Positions 28,122 to 38,393 of a stretch of 64,000 nt of DNA are shown here, in pieces. The notes beneath the pieces are model-generated. The model made no database searches. It was not told the DNA's origin and worked only from the letters and a program-made list of their open reading frames with translations. The stretch comes from Pseudomonas batumici (GTDB lineage: Bacteria > Pseudomonadota > Gammaproteobacteria > Pseudomonadales > Pseudomonadaceae), in the NCBI RefSeq assembly GCF_000820515.1, contig NZ_JXDG01000035.1, forward strand, positions 93,157 through 157,156. Reading direction: 5' to 3'. A program made the position numbers and the translations under genes. How positions within the stretch are numbered: position 1 is the stretch's first letter; each line of letters starts with the position of its first letter.

Positions 28122-29540
28122 TCACTGACCCAGCAACGAGCGCACAATCCGTCCCAGGGTCTCCATGGCCTGTTCCGACACCTCGTTCCACGGGCTGCCG
28201 TAATTCAGGCGGATGCAGTTGCGAAAGCGCTGGGTCGGCGAAAAGATCGGTCCCGGGGCGATGCTGATGCCCTGGGCCAGGGCGATCTGGAACAGTTTCA
28301 GTGAATCCAGCTGCTCCGGCAGCTCCAGCCACAGGAAATAACCGCCGCTCGGCTGGCTGACCCGGGTCTGCGCCGGGAAGTAGCGGGCAATGGCCGCCAG
28401 CATGGCGCTCTGTTGCTCTTCCAGGGCATAGCGCAGCTTGCGCAGGTGGCGGTCGTAGCCGCCGTTTTGCAGATAGTCGGCCAGGGCGGCCTGGGCCGGC
28501 ATCGAGGCGCACAGCGAGGTCATCAGCTTGAGCCGTTCGACCTTCTGCGCGTAACGTCCCGCCGCCACCCAGCCGATGCGATAACCGGGGGCCAGGCTCT
28601 TGGCGAAGGAACCGCAGTGCATCACCAGGCCTTCGGTGTCGAAGGCCTTGGCCGGTTTCGGCGCCTGCTGGCCGTAATAGAGCTCGGCGTAGACATCGTC
28701 CTCGATCAGCGGCACCTGATGGTGGCGCAAGAGTTCCACCAGTTCCTGCTTCTTCGCCTCGGGCAGGGTGGCGCCCAGGGGGTTCTGGAAGCTGGTCATG
28801 CACCAGCAGGCCTTGATCGGATGGCGTTCCAGGGTCTGGGCCAGCACCCCGAGGTCGATGCCATCGCGCGGATGCACCGGGATTTCCACCGCCTTGAGCT
28901 TGAGCCGCTCCAGCACTTGCAGGCAGGCATAGAACGCCGGAGCCTCGATGGCCACCAGGTCGCCGGGCTCGGTGACGGCCTGCAGGCACAGGTTCAGTGC
29001 CTCCAGGGCGCCGTTGGTGATCAGCAGTTCCTCCATGGGCAACATCAGCCCACCGACCATGTAGCGCAGGGCGATCTGCCGGCGCAGTTGCGGGTTGCCC
29101 GGCGACAGGTCGGTGACCACCATGCGCGGGTCCAGCTCGCGGCCGGCACTGGCCAGGGACCGGGACAGGCGTTGCAGGGGAAACAGCGTCGGGCTCGGGA
29201 AGGCCGAGCCGAAGGGCACGGTGGCGGGGTCCTTGATGGAATCCAGCACCGAGAAGACCAGTTCGCTGACATCCACCTCGGTGGACTCGTTGACCTGGCT
29301 GCTGATCGCCGGCTCCGAGAACGGGCTCGGCGTGTGGGCGTTGACGAAGTAGCCGGAGCGCGGTCGGGCGCGGATCAGGCCACGGCGCTCCAGCATGTAG
29401 TAGGCCTGGAACACGGTGGACGGACTGACGCCGTAGGTCTGGCTGGCATAGCGCACCGATGGCACCCGCTGGCCGGGGCCGAGGACGCCGGTGCGGATCA
29501 GTTCAGCGATGTCATCGGCGAATTTTTCGTAGCGTTTCAT
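28122..29540 (-). CDS. MocR/PdxR-type GntR regulator with aminotransferase domain
   Basis: A 472-residue MocR regulator. The N-terminal GntR winged helix (about 1-70; GQRVPSVRYASQTYGVSPSTVFQ region) is fused to a fold-type I PLP domain with the Lys-binding motif HCGSFAKSLAPGYRIGW. Such proteins use PLP or an amino acid aldimine as effector and usually control vitamin B6 or amino-acid genes. The start at 29540 (MKRYEKFADDI) is the family start; the frame remains open upstream into the REP sequence to 29657, which is not coding. The target is not evident. Confidence 0.9.
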   Translation of the reverse strand: MKRYEKFADDIAELIRTGVLGPGQRVPSVRYASQTYGVSPSTVFQAYYMLERRGLIRARPRSGYFVNAHTPSPFSEPAISSQVNESTEVDVSELVFSVLDSIKDPATVPFGSAFPSPTLFPLQRLSRSLASAGRELDPRMVVTDLSPGNPQLRRQIALRYMVGGLMLPMEELLITNGALEALNLCLQAVTEPGDLVAIEAPAFYACLQVLERLKLKAVEIPVHPRDGIDLGVLAQTLERHPIKACWCMTSFQNPLGATLPEAKKQELVELLRHHQVPLIEDDVYAELYYGQQAPKPAKAFDTEGLVMHCGSFAKSLAPGYRIGWVAAGRYAQKVERLKLMTSLCASMPAQAALADYLQNGGYDRHLRKLRYALEEQQSAMLAAIARYFPAQTRVSQPSGGYFLWLELPEQLDSLKLFQIALAQGISIAPGPIFSPTQRFRNCIRLNYGSPWNEVSEQAMETLGRIVRSLLGQ

Positions 29541-29571
29541 GGCAGCTCTGGATTTCGAAAACACCGCGTAA

Positions 29572-29672
29572 CCTGTAGGAGCCGCCGGTCGACGCTCGAT
29601 TGCTGGCGATGAGGCCAGTGAGTCTTGCATCGACCTTGCGGCCGCTATCGCCGGCAAGCCAGCTCCTACAGG
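29572..29672. repeat. Paired REP elements, left unit disrupted
   Basis: Right unit at 29646-29672 is a normal REP. The left unit begins with CCTGTAGGAGCCG at 29572 and ends with TTGCTGGCGATG, but its stem centre is replaced by GCCGGTCGACGCTCGA, so the hairpin is interrupted. Confidence 0.8.
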
Positions 29673-29717
29673 GTTCGGTGTTGATGGATCGGCATCGGTG
29701 CTCGGGATTCTAGGGCA

Positions 29718-31130
29718 TCAACGGTTCAACGGGGCGACAAAGCGGCTCTTCGCCACGCTGTAGATGCCGGGCTCGTCGCTGTCGACCACCTTGAAGCTGA
29801 CGGCCTGGGAACTGCTTTTCGGCTTGTCGGTGACCAGCGCCACCGACACCGGCAGGTCGACGATTTCACCCGCCGCCAGGCTCAGCTCGGTCTTGCCCTG
29901 CAACTGGAAGCCGTCGCTGTCCACCAGCTCCAGCCGATAGCGCTGGCGCTGCTGGGTCTTGTTGATGATCTTGAGGCTGTAGATGTTCTCGATCTGGCCC
30001 AGGCTGTTTTCCCGGAACAGCCCGCGGTCCTTGCTCACGTCCAGCGACACCATGGGCCGTTCCGCCAGGGTCACGGCCAGTGCGCCGATCATGATCAGCA
30101 GCACGGCACTGTAGCCGATCAGCCGTGGGCGCAGCAGATGGGTCTTGCCCCCCTGCAACTGGTGCTCGGAGGTGTAGCTCACCAGTCCACGGGCGTAGCC
30201 CATCTTGTCCATGATCGAGTCACAGGCATCGATGCAGGCCGCGCAGCCGATGCATTCCATCTGCAGGCCGTCGCGGATGTCGATGCCGGTGGGGCAGACC
30301 TGCACGCACATCTGGCAGTCGATGCAGTCCCCCAGGCCGACGCTGGCCGGGGCCACGTCGCGTTTACGCGGACCACGGTTCTCGCCACGGGCGGCATCGT
30401 AGGAAATGGTCAGGGTGTCCTTGTCGAACATCACGCTCTGGAAGCGCGCATAGGGGCACATGTGCATGCACACCGCTTCACGCAGCCAGCCGGCGTTGAT
30501 ATAGGTGGCCGCGGTGAAAAACAGTATCCAGAACAGGCTGACGCCGCCGAGTTGCAGGGTCATCAGCTCCTGGGCCAACGGACGGATCGGAGTGAAGTAG
30601 CCGACGAAGGTCAGCCCGGTCAGCAGGCTGATGCCCAGCCACAACGTATGTTTGGCGGCGCGTCGGGCCAGTTTGTTCGGACCCCAGGGTGCGGCTTGCA
30701 GCTTGATGCGCTGGTTGCGTTCGCCCTCTGTGACTTTCTCGCACCACATGAACAGCCAGGTCCACGAACTTTGCGGGCAGGTATAGCCGCACCAGACCCG
30801 TCCGGCGAACACGGTGATGGCGAACAGGCCGAAGGCACAGATGATCAGCAGCGCCGAGAGCAGGATGAAGTCCTGGGGCCAGAAGGTCGCGCCGAAGATA
30901 TGGAAGCGGCTTTCGGCCAGGTCCCAGAGCACCGCCTGGCGTCCGCCCCAGTTCAGCCATACCGTGCCGAAGAACAGCAGGAACAGAAAGCCCGCGCCGC
31001 CCAGGCGCAGGTTGCGGAACAGCCCGGTGAAGCTGCGGGTGTGGATCAGCTGGTCGGTGGACCGGGTCTTCGTCCTTGGACGCGAAGGTTCGAAGGTTTC
31101 AACTATCTGGACGGGGATTCTCTCGCTCAT
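29718..31130 (-). CDS. ccoG: Cytochrome c oxidase accessory protein CcoG (FixG/RdxA)
   Basis: Polytopic inner-membrane iron-sulfur protein of 470 residues needed for copper delivery in cbb3 oxidase assembly. The ferredoxin part holds two clusters of Cys: CIDCQMCVQVCP and CIGCAACIDAC. CGYTCPQSSW is the conserved N-terminal membrane-side motif, and the C-terminal roughly 120 residues form the Ig-like extracytoplasmic domain. The frame opens at 31154, but MSERIPVQIVE at 31130 looks like the family start. The usual ccoNOPQ and ccoIS genes are not in the window, so ccoG stands apart here. Confidence 0.92.
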   Translation of the reverse strand: MSERIPVQIVETFEPSRPRTKTRSTDQLIHTRSFTGLFRNLRLGGAGFLFLLFFGTVWLNWGGRQAVLWDLAESRFHIFGATFWPQDFILLSALLIICAFGLFAITVFAGRVWCGYTCPQSSWTWLFMWCEKVTEGERNQRIKLQAAPWGPNKLARRAAKHTLWLGISLLTGLTFVGYFTPIRPLAQELMTLQLGGVSLFWILFFTAATYINAGWLREAVCMHMCPYARFQSVMFDKDTLTISYDAARGENRGPRKRDVAPASVGLGDCIDCQMCVQVCPTGIDIRDGLQMECIGCAACIDACDSIMDKMGYARGLVSYTSEHQLQGGKTHLLRPRLIGYSAVLLIMIGALAVTLAERPMVSLDVSKDRGLFRENSLGQIENIYSLKIINKTQQRQRYRLELVDSDGFQLQGKTELSLAAGEIVDLPVSVALVTDKPKSSSQAVSFKVVDSDEPGIYSVAKSRFVAPLNR

Positions 31131-31745
31131 GGTCTGTCGCTCGTCAGCCTCCATCAGGCCTGGGCACTATGCCGGGCGAACTGTTTGCATAACAGGCTCA
31201 GGTATTTTAATAAAAAGCGGATCAGATGAACGCGTGCGGGCCCCTGCGACAGGTTGTCCTACCTCGCGCCAATCCCGGCTGTCGTGCCCTGCGACGCCTG
31301 GCGCAAATGCCGGGCGGCGGCGCTGATACAGGTCAATCAAATCACCGAATCACCGTGGCCGGCGTTCACATGACGGCACTGGCCGGGCGGTGGAGGCGCA
31401 TTTTGCCTTGCTCCGGGGCACAGGTCTGGTTCGAGTGTTCGATATGCACGGACTTGGTGCTCTCCCTATCTTCAGGGCGCGCGCGTTCGGGGACTCGTGC
31501 GGCTGAAGCGACATTCCCGTCTATGCTTGAGGTGCGGCGCGGCCGAGCACGGTCAAGGACACCAGCGCCGGAGCAAGACGCTCGGCAGTCGGATGGAACA
31601 GGCTTTGCAATCGCTTTCAGCCTGGAGAGGGCCGCGTCTGAACGTGTCTATGGGGCGGAAAATCGCCCGGCCTGGCTCAGCGTGCCGTTGCACGACCTGA
31701 GCGGGTTGTTGAGTGAGGGAAAACCTTGTCCGGTGGAGAGCAGTG
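31131..31745. other. Intergenic region ccoG-glgB
   Basis: About 615 bases between the divergent ccoG and glgB starts, presumably holding both promoters. The section 31150-31230 near ccoG is AT-rich. An open frame of about 180 codons (31226-31771) crosses the region, but its composition resembles no protein, and it has many Arg, Gly and Ala residues, so I do not call a gene. No ANR/FNR box was found with certainty. Confidence 0.5.
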
Positions 31746-33974
31746 ATGAGTTTGAGCAAGGAACAAGGTAAGCCCGGAAACCGCGCATTGCCCGACAGGA
31801 AGGATATCGAGGCCCTGGTACGGGCCGAACACCAGGACCCATTTGCCATCCTCGGTCCCCACGGCGACGGTGACGGCGGTCAATATATCCGCGCCTTTCT
31901 GCCGGGCGCCCTGGGCGTCCAGGCGCTGGCCCACGACGGCGACCAGGTGTTGGGCAGCCTCGACGCTACCGAGGTGCCGGGGCTGTTTGTCGGTCACTTC
32001 GAGCATCGCCGGCCCTATCGGTTGCGCATCCAGTGGGCTGCGGGGGAGCAGGTCTGCGAGGATCCCTACAGCTTCGGACCGTTGCTGGGGGAGATGGACC
32101 TCTACCTGTTCGCCGAAGGTAACCATCGCGACCTCAGCAGTTGCCTGGGGGCCCAGGTGACCCGGGTCGAGGGTATCGACGGCGTGCGCTTCGCGGTCTG
32201 GGCGCCGAATGCCCGGCGGGTCTCGGTGGTCGGCGACTTCAATGCCTGGGACGGGCGTCGGCATCCGATGCGCTTGCGCCATCCCAGCGGTGTCTGGGAA
32301 ATCTTCATTCCTCGCCTGTGTCCGGGGGAGGCCTACAAGTACGAGATTCTCGGCAGGGACGCGATCCTGCCGCTCAAGGCCGATCCCGTGGCCCTGGCCA
32401 CCCAACTGCCGCCGGACACCGCTTCGCGTGTCGCCGCGCCCTTGCGGATCGACTGGCAGGACCAGGCCTGGATGCAGTCGCGTGGCGAACGGCAACGGCA
32501 TGCGGCGCCGCTGTCGATCTATGAACTGCATGCCGGTTCCTGGCAGTGCGAGATCGATGAAGTCGGCGAGGTGTCACGGCAATACAGCTGGAGCGAACTG
32601 GCCGAGCGACTGATTCCCTATGTCCGGCAACTGGGCTTCACCCATATCGAGCTGATGCCGATCATGGAGCATCCGTTCGGCGGCTCCTGGGGTTACCAGC
32701 CGCTGTCGCAGTTCGCGCCGAGTGCGCGCTATGGCAGCGCGGACGACTTCGCGGCGTTTGTCGATGCCTGCCACCAGGCCGAGATCGGCGTGATCCTCGA
32801 CTGGGTGCCGGCGCATTTTCCCACCGATACCCACGGCCTGGCGCAGTTCGACGGCACCGCCTTGTACGAGTACGGCAACCCGCTGGAGGGTTTCCACCAG
32901 GACTGGGACACGCTGATCTACAACCTCGGCCGCACCGAGGTGCATGGCTTCATGCTGGCCTCGGCGCTGCACTGGCTCAAGCATTTCCATGTCGACGGCC
33001 TGCGGGTGGATGCAGTGGCGTCGATGCTGTATCGCGACTATTCGCGCAACGCCGGTGAGTGGGTGCCGAACCGCCATGGCGGTCGGGAAAACCTGGAGGC
33101 CATCGACTTCCTGCGTCATCTCAACGACGTGGTGGCCCTGGAGGCCCCGGGTGCCCTGGTGATTGCCGAGGAATCCACGGCCTGGCCGGGCGTGAGCCAG
33201 GGGACCGAGCAAGGCGGGCTGGGGTTCGCCTATAAATGGAACATGGGCTGGATGCACGATTCGCTGCACTACATCCAGCAGGACCCGGTGTACCGCGCCC
33301 ATCATCACAACGAACTGAGTTTCGGCCTGGTGTATGCCTGGTCCGAGCGCTTCATCCTGCCGATTTCCCATGACGAAGTGGTGCACGGCAAACATTCGCT
33401 GATCGACAAGATGCCCGGCGACCGTTGGCAGAAGTTCGCCAACCTGCGCGCCTACCTGAGTTTCATGTGGGCGCACCCGGGCAAGAAGCTGCTGTTCATG
33501 GGCTGCGAGTTCGGCCAGTGGCGCGAGTGGGATCATGACCAGCAACTGGACTGGTACCTGCTGCAATACTCCGAGCACCTTGGCGTGCAGAAGCTGGTGA
33601 GCGATCTCAACCAACTCTACCGCGACGAGCCGGCGCTGTACGACCAGGACGATGTGCCCCAGGGGTTCCAATGGTTGATTGGCGATGACGCGACCAACAG
33701 CGTCTATGCCTGGGTGCGCTGGAGCCGGGAAGGGCGACCGCTGCTGGTGGTCGCCAACTTCACCCCGGTGCCGCGCGAGGCTTATCGGATCGGGGTGCCG
33801 TTTGCCGGGCAGTGGAAGGAAGTCATCAACAGCGATGCGGCGATGTATGCCGGCTCCAACTATGGCAATGGCGGCGCGGTCTTCACCGAAGACCACGCCA
33901 GCCACGGTCAGGCCACGTCGCTGCTGCTGAACCTGCCGCCGCTGGCGGTGTTGATGTTGCGGCCGGAGGAGTAG
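31746..33974 (+). CDS. glgB: 1,4-alpha-glucan branching enzyme GlgB
   Basis: Cytoplasmic glycogen branching enzyme of 742 residues, the normal length for the family. Two N-terminal carbohydrate modules precede a GH13 barrel. [21 protein letters not shown] marks the CBM48. The catalytic Asp lies in [15 protein letters not shown], Glu in [14 protein letters not shown] and the third Asp in [10 protein letters not shown]. The start at 31746 follows GGAGAG; an upstream in-frame start at 31713 is less likely. Its stop codon abuts that of the convergent barrel gene with no base between. It works with GlgA and GlgX encoded at 36-42 kb. Confidence 0.96.
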   Translation: MSLSKEQGKPGNRALPDRKDIEALVRAEHQDPFAILGPHGDGDGGQYIRAFLPGALGVQALAHDGDQVLGSLDATEVPGLFVGHFEHRRPYRLRIQWAAGEQVCEDPYSFGPLLGEMDLYLFAEGNHRDLSSCLGAQVTRVEGIDGVRFAVWAPNARRVSVVGDFNAWDGRRHPMRLRHPSGVWEIFIPRLCPGEAYKYEILGRDAILPLKADPVALATQLPPDTASRVAAPLRIDWQDQAWMQSRGERQRHAAPLSIYELHAGSWQCEIDEVGEVSRQYSWSELAERLIPYVRQLGFTHIELMPIMEHPFGGSWGYQPLSQFAPSARYGSADDFAAFVDACHQAEIGVILDWVPAHFPTDTHGLAQFDGTALYEYGNPLEGFHQDWDTLIYNLGRTEVHGFMLASALHWLKHFHVDGLRVDAVASMLYRDYSRNAGEWVPNRHGGRENLEAIDFLRHLNDVVALEAPGALVIAEESTAWPGVSQGTEQGGLGFAYKWNMGWMHDSLHYIQQDPVYRAHHHNELSFGLVYAWSERFILPISHDEVVHGKHSLIDKMPGDRWQKFANLRAYLSFMWAHPGKKLLFMGCEFGQWREWDHDQQLDWYLLQYSEHLGVQKLVSDLNQLYRDEPALYDQDDVPQGFQWLIGDDATNSVYAWVRWSREGRPLLVVANFTPVPREAYRIGVPFAGQWKEVINSDAAMYAGSNYGNGGAVFTEDHASHGQATSLLLNLPPLAVLMLRPEE

Positions 33975-35021
33975 CTACCAGCGCATCCGCACCCCGATGT
34001 TGCCGATGAGGCCACTCAGGCCATTGTCAGGGGAGGTGCCGCTGTAATCCCCGCTGATATACAGGCTGAGCGTCGGGGACACCCTGGCCACCAGGCCCAG
34101 ACCCAGCTCCACGGTGGGGCTGTTGCGACCACTGGTGAGCTTGTCGACCGGCTCCAGGCTCAGGGTGTTGCCGCTGCCGAACGCGTACCAGAGGTTGGTC
34201 CGCAGGTAGGGTTCCAGCGGCAGGCCGTTCACTTCATAGCTGCCCTGGAGGCGGGCGCCTATGCGGCCGCTCCACTGCGACTGGTCGCTGGAGGTATTCG
34301 CCTGCCCGAGCGTGTCCAGGCTGCCTTGCTGGTTGACCACCTGGGCCTGGGGCTCGATGACCCAGTACTTGCCCAACCCGATCGGGAAACCGCCCTGCAG
34401 CGAAAACGTCGTTTGCCGGGAGGCCGCGCCTTGCAGGGTGCCCTGGTCGGAGCGGCTGTAGATCGTACTCTGGCTGTTCATGGCAGTCAGGTTGACGTGC
34501 CAGCCCTGTTGTCCGGTCAGGCTCCAGAATGCCCCGAGATTATTGCCTTGGGGGCTCAGGCCGTCCGTACGCGGATCGCGGGGCGCCGTGACGAACGCGT
34601 CAGTCTGGTCCAGGGCGCCGCTGTGTCCGGTAAAGACCCCGGCCTGCAATGTCTGGCCATCGCTGTGATTGCTGTAAAGACTGGGAATGACCAGCAGGTC
34701 GCCAAAGGCGCCGGTAAACTTCGGATCGAAGTTGCCGGCCTCACCTTGGCCCAGTGCACGGTCGTGGAAACGTACCGCCGGATCGGTCGCGCCGCTGTCC
34801 GGGGTAATGCCGGCGAGTCGCCAGCCGGGCAATTGACCGCTGTTGTCCAGTATTGGTTGTCGACCGGGAGATAATGGCGAAGGCGTGTCGTCACGGTACC
34901 AGGGTTGGAGGTCTTCTTCGGAGGGCGCCGCCTGGATTTCAAGGGCGGAGCACAGCAAAAAGGCAGTCGAGATCGTATAAACCGTCATCCTCAGGTTGGG
35001 GTGGGCCATGAGCGTGTTCAT
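33975..35021 (-). CDS. Autotransporter-type outer-membrane beta-barrel protein, very short passenger
   Basis: A 348-residue protein with a signal peptide (about 1-31, ending IQAA). After roughly 60 residues of low structure comes a C-terminal region of about 260 residues with the alternating pattern of autotransporter barrels (QGGFPIGLGKYWVIEPQAQVV, GRIGARLQGSYEV) and a terminal Trp after VRMR, as in outer-membrane proteins. The passenger is almost missing compared with typical autotransporters, so it may act as a stand-alone barrel. It is convergent with glgB with no spacer. The start is preceded by AAGGAA. Confidence 0.75.
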   Translation of the reverse strand: MNTLMAHPNLRMTVYTISTAFLLCSALEIQAAPSEEDLQPWYRDDTPSPLSPGRQPILDNSGQLPGWRLAGITPDSGATDPAVRFHDRALGQGEAGNFDPKFTGAFGDLLVIPSLYSNHSDGQTLQAGVFTGHSGALDQTDAFVTAPRDPRTDGLSPQGNNLGAFWSLTGQQGWHVNLTAMNSQSTIYSRSDQGTLQGAASRQTTFSLQGGFPIGLGKYWVIEPQAQVVNQQGSLDTLGQANTSSDQSQWSGRIGARLQGSYEVNGLPLEPYLRTNLWYAFGSGNTLSLEPVDKLTSGRNSPTVELGLGLVARVSPTLSLYISGDYSGTSPDNGLSGLIGNIGVRMRW

Positions 35022-35330
35022 CGGGTGTTCCTTGCTGTCGCATAGATACCTGCATTGGTGTCTCTCCTGCCCCCGAACGAGGGACGGCCGAAATCATCGA
35101 GGCAAGCCTCCGGCGACCCGCTCTGGCGGGCTCCGAGGGCTGGCCCCTTGGGTTTTAAAACCGGGGGTAGTCACTTCTAGCTAAGGAGAGCTACAGGTCG
35201 GCGTCAAGGAAGTAACGCACAAATAGATCTGTTTGATTAGGCTTTGCAAGTGATTGATCAATCGGCTATTTGGTTTATTCAGGCTGGATCTGAGCGAGTC
35301 TGGAAAGCAGGGGCTTGGCCCCCAGGTCTT
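35022..35330. other. Intergenic region, structured GC-rich leader candidate
   Basis: About 309 bases upstream of the barrel gene (minus). The segment 35060-35170 is GC-rich and contains a CCCGC/GCGGG hairpin (35118-35131) and other short complementary runs. This would be the 5' leader of the barrel gene mRNA. I could not match it to a known riboswitch. Confidence 0.4.
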
Positions 35331-36083
35331 TCAGATGAACACCAGCTCGAACGGCTGTCGCGCCCGTTCGAGCAGGGCCGGTACCAGGGCCGGCGGCAGC
35401 CCCAGTTTCGGGTCGCCTTGCAGGTGGCTGTGGTAGGCATGCGCGGCATGCAGCTTGCGGGCGATGCCCCAGGTATCGAGCCGGATCTTGCGGGCCCGGT
35501 GCCAGGGGATCAGGCCTTCGTCGCGCAACGGCCGGAACCAGGTATGCACGGGGATTTCCAGCAGCGTTGCGCCGCTGGCGGCACAGGCCTGGGCGGCGGC
35601 CCGGCCGACGCTGTCATGATCGGCAATCCCGTCTTCGCGCCAGGTGGTCAGCACCACGTCGTCCGGGCGCAGGTAGCGCCGCAGGAATTGACTCAAGGGC
35701 TGCTCCTGCTGCTCCAGTGCGCCGTGGCGAAAGCCGCCGCGAATCCATTTCAGCCGGTGCAGTTCCAGGCCCAGGCGCCGCAAGGCTTCGGCACTTTCCT
35801 GGGGGCAAACCACGCTCAGGCGGCTTGAAGGCCAGAGGGTCGAGCCGGGGTAGAGGGCGCTGCCATCGGTAATGGAGATCAGCAGCAGCGGGTGTTCGAG
35901 GGCGGCGAGCATTTGCAGCAGGCCGCCGCAGCAATGCACTTCGTCACCGGGATGGGGGGCGATCACCACCACCCGGGCGCCAGGTTGGATCAGGCGGTGC
36001 AGGCCTACGGTCGGGACACGGGCCAACTGCCGCGAGTTCCAGATCAGCGGTGCAACTTCGTTGCGTGCAGCTTGGATTCTCAT
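35331..36083 (-). CDS. PIG-L/LmbE-family deacetylase
   Basis: A 250-residue zinc-dependent deacetylase of the PIG-L (LmbE) fold. The metal-binding motif is APHPGDEVHCCGG (usually AHPDDE; here Gly replaces the first Asp, the second Asp and Glu remain). The catalytic region continues with TTWREDGIADHDSVGRAA where the third His ligand lies. Substrates in this family are N-acetyl-sugars. The ATG at 36083 follows GGAAG at a long distance; 36119 is an alternative. It is 140 bases downstream of glgX in the same direction and may be cotranscribed, though a role in glycogen metabolism is not expected. Confidence 0.8.
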   Translation of the reverse strand: MRIQAARNEVAPLIWNSRQLARVPTVGLHRLIQPGARVVVIAPHPGDEVHCCGGLLQMLAALEHPLLLISITDGSALYPGSTLWPSSRLSVVCPQESAEALRRLGLELHRLKWIRGGFRHGALEQQEQPLSQFLRRYLRPDDVVLTTWREDGIADHDSVGRAAAQACAASGATLLEIPVHTWFRPLRDEGLIPWHRARKIRLDTWGIARKLHAAHAYHSHLQGDPKLGLPPALVPALLERARQPFELVFI

Positions 36084-36223
36084 GATGTTTGTCACTTCCT
36101 TGTGTGGACATGCATGCACCCTCCATCAATCCTGATGCGTCCGGTACCGCGTGGCAACCGGGTAGTGCGCGAGTGAGTATCGCCCATATGACTCGAAATG
36201 CGACTTTTATTGCTGAAGAAACG

Positions 36224-38383
36224 TCAGGTTTTTTCGTCACGCCATAGTTCGAACATCACCAGCGAACGTCCGGTGAGGGTGTATTCACGGGTGAAGGCGA
36301 ACCGCTCCTGGCCCTTGACCCGCGGGTCGTTGGTGTCGATCACGCAGCGCCAGTCGATGCCTTGCGGCACGGGCGGCAAGCGGAAATTGACCCCGTCGTG
36401 GTGGGCATTGACCGCCAGCAACAAGGTCGCATCGTCGCCGCTGCGGGTAATGCCGCAGGCCCGCGCCCGCCCGTCGAGCAACATGCCCAGGCAGCGGCCG
36501 TGGCCGTCATGCCAGTGTTCGGTGGTCATTTCGTGGCCGTCCGGCGTCAGCCAGGTAACGTCCTTGCTCCCCAGTTGTTCGTTGTAGTCGCCGACCAGGA
36601 AACACCCGCGCCGCAGGATCGGATAGGCCAGGCGCAGCTTGACCAGGCGCTTGACGAACTCGAGCAGCGACTGGCCGTCGTCGTCCAGCGCCCAGTTGAC
36701 CCAGCCGATTTCGCCGTCCTGGCAGTAGGCGTTGTTGTTGCCGTGCTGGGTGCGGGCGAACTCGTCGCCGGCGACGATCATCGGCGTGCCCTGGGCCAGC
36801 AGCAGGGTGGCGAAGAAGTTGCGCATCTGGCGCAGGCGCAGGGCATTGATCGCCGGGTCGTCCGTCGGCCCTTCGACGCCGTGGTTCCAGGACAGGTTGT
36901 GGTTGCTGCCGTCCTGGTTGTTTTCGTCGTTGGCTTCGTTGTGCTTGTGGTTGTACGACACCAGGTCGCGCAGGGTGAAACCGTCATGGGCGGTGATGAA
37001 GTTGACCGAGGTGTAGGGGCGTCGACCGCGCCGGTCGAACAGGTCGGCGGAGGCGGTCATGCGCTTGGCGAAGTCGGCGAGCTGGCCGTCGTCACCTCTC
37101 CAGAACGCCCGCGCGGTGTCGCGGAAACGGTCGTTCCACTCGGCCCAGCCCGGCGGGAAACCGCCCACCTGATAGCCGCCGGGACCGCAGTCCCAGGGTT
37201 CGGCGATGAGCTTGAGCTGGCGCAGCACCGGGTCCTGGCGGCAGGCGACAAGGAAACTGTGACGTTCGTTGAAACCGTCGCGGTAGCGCCCGAGGATGGT
37301 CGCGAGGTCGAAGCGGAACCCGTCCACGCGCATGTCCGTGGCCCAGTAGCGCAGCGAATCGGTGACCATCTGCAGCACGCTGGGATGGCTCAGGTCCAGG
37401 GTGTTGCCGGTGCCCGAGTCGTTCATGTAGAAGCGTTTGTCGTCGGGCATCAGGCGATAGTAGGAGGCGTTGTCGATGCCGCGCATGGACAGCGTCGGAC
37501 CCAGCTCGTTGCCTTCGCCTGTGTGGTTGTAGACCACGTCGAGGATCAGTTCCAGGCCGGCTTCGTGCAGGCGCGCGACCATGTCCTTGAATTCGGCGAT
37601 CTTGCCGCTGGCCAGGTAGCGCGGGTCGGGGGCGAAGAAGGCGATGCTGTTGTAGCCCCAGTAGTTGCTCATGCCTTTGGGCAACAGGTGCTGGTCGTCG
37701 ACGAAGGCGTGGATCGGCAGCAGCTCCACCGAGGACACCCCGAGTGTGCGGATATGTTCCAGCACCTCGTCGACCATCAGCCCGGCGAAGGTGCCGCGCA
37801 GTGCGTCCGGCACCGCGGGGTGGCGCATGCTGAAGCCGCGCACATGGGTTTCATAGAGCAGGGTGCGGTCCCAGGGGACCTTGACCCGCTGGTCGTGGCC
37901 CCAGCTGTGGGCCGGGTCGATGACCTTGCTCTTGGGGACGAAGGGCGCACTGTCGCGCTCGTCGAAACTGAGGTCGGCATCGGGGTGGCCGAGGGTGTAG
38001 CCGAACAGCGCCTCGGACCATTTCAACTGGCCGACCAACTGCTTGGCGTAGGGGTCGATCAGCAGTTTGTTGGGGTTGAAACGGTGGCCGTTGCGCGGGT
38101 CGTAGGGGCCGTGTACCCGGTAGCCGTAGATCAGCCCGGGGAGGGCATCAGGCAGGTAGCCGTGGTAGATCTCGTCGGTGTACTCGGGCAGTTCGATGCG
38201 TTCGAGTTCCACTTCGCCGCTGGCGTCGAACAGGCACAGTTCGACCCGGGTGGCGTTGGCGGAAAACAGCGCGAAATTGACCCCCAGGCCATCCCAGGTA
38301 GCACCGAGCGGGAAGGGCAGGCCTTCGCGGATTCGCGAGGCCTGGGCTTTGGGTGTGGGTTCGGGACTTCTCGGCTTGGTCAT
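36224..38383 (-). CDS. glgX: Glycogen debranching enzyme GlgX
   Basis: GH13 isoamylase-type enzyme of 719 residues that hydrolyses alpha-1,6 branches of phosphorylase-limited glycogen. The N-terminal CBM48 is followed by the barrel with MRVDGFRFDLATILGR (nucleophile Asp), LKLIAEPWDCGPGGYQVG (Glu) and FITAHDGFTLRDLVSYNHKHN (Asp). It is the last of four minus-strand genes glgA-malQ-DUF2934-glgX, 10 bases after the DUF2934 stop. Length and motifs are standard for Pseudomonas. Confidence 0.96.
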   Translation of the reverse strand: MTKPRSPEPTPKAQASRIREGLPFPLGATWDGLGVNFALFSANATRVELCLFDASGEVELERIELPEYTDEIYHGYLPDALPGLIYGYRVHGPYDPRNGHRFNPNKLLIDPYAKQLVGQLKWSEALFGYTLGHPDADLSFDERDSAPFVPKSKVIDPAHSWGHDQRVKVPWDRTLLYETHVRGFSMRHPAVPDALRGTFAGLMVDEVLEHIRTLGVSSVELLPIHAFVDDQHLLPKGMSNYWGYNSIAFFAPDPRYLASGKIAEFKDMVARLHEAGLELILDVVYNHTGEGNELGPTLSMRGIDNASYYRLMPDDKRFYMNDSGTGNTLDLSHPSVLQMVTDSLRYWATDMRVDGFRFDLATILGRYRDGFNERHSFLVACRQDPVLRQLKLIAEPWDCGPGGYQVGGFPPGWAEWNDRFRDTARAFWRGDDGQLADFAKRMTASADLFDRRGRRPYTSVNFITAHDGFTLRDLVSYNHKHNEANDENNQDGSNHNLSWNHGVEGPTDDPAINALRLRQMRNFFATLLLAQGTPMIVAGDEFARTQHGNNNAYCQDGEIGWVNWALDDDGQSLLEFVKRLVKLRLAYPILRRGCFLVGDYNEQLGSKDVTWLTPDGHEMTTEHWHDGHGRCLGMLLDGRARACGITRSGDDATLLLAVNAHHDGVNFRLPPVPQGIDWRCVIDTNDPRVKGQERFAFTREYTLTGRSLVMFELWRDEKT

Positions 38384-38393
38384 TGATAGCGGT

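Noticed and set aside
31226..31771. A roughly 180-codon plus-strand frame before glgB
   Set aside because: No family features, odd composition, overlaps the glgB start; probably a leader or promoter region.
35060..35170. Possible riboswitch upstream of the barrel gene
   Set aside because: Hairpin potential is real, but I compared it with c-di-GMP, glycine, SAH, fluoride and Mn-type consensus patterns from memory and found no match.
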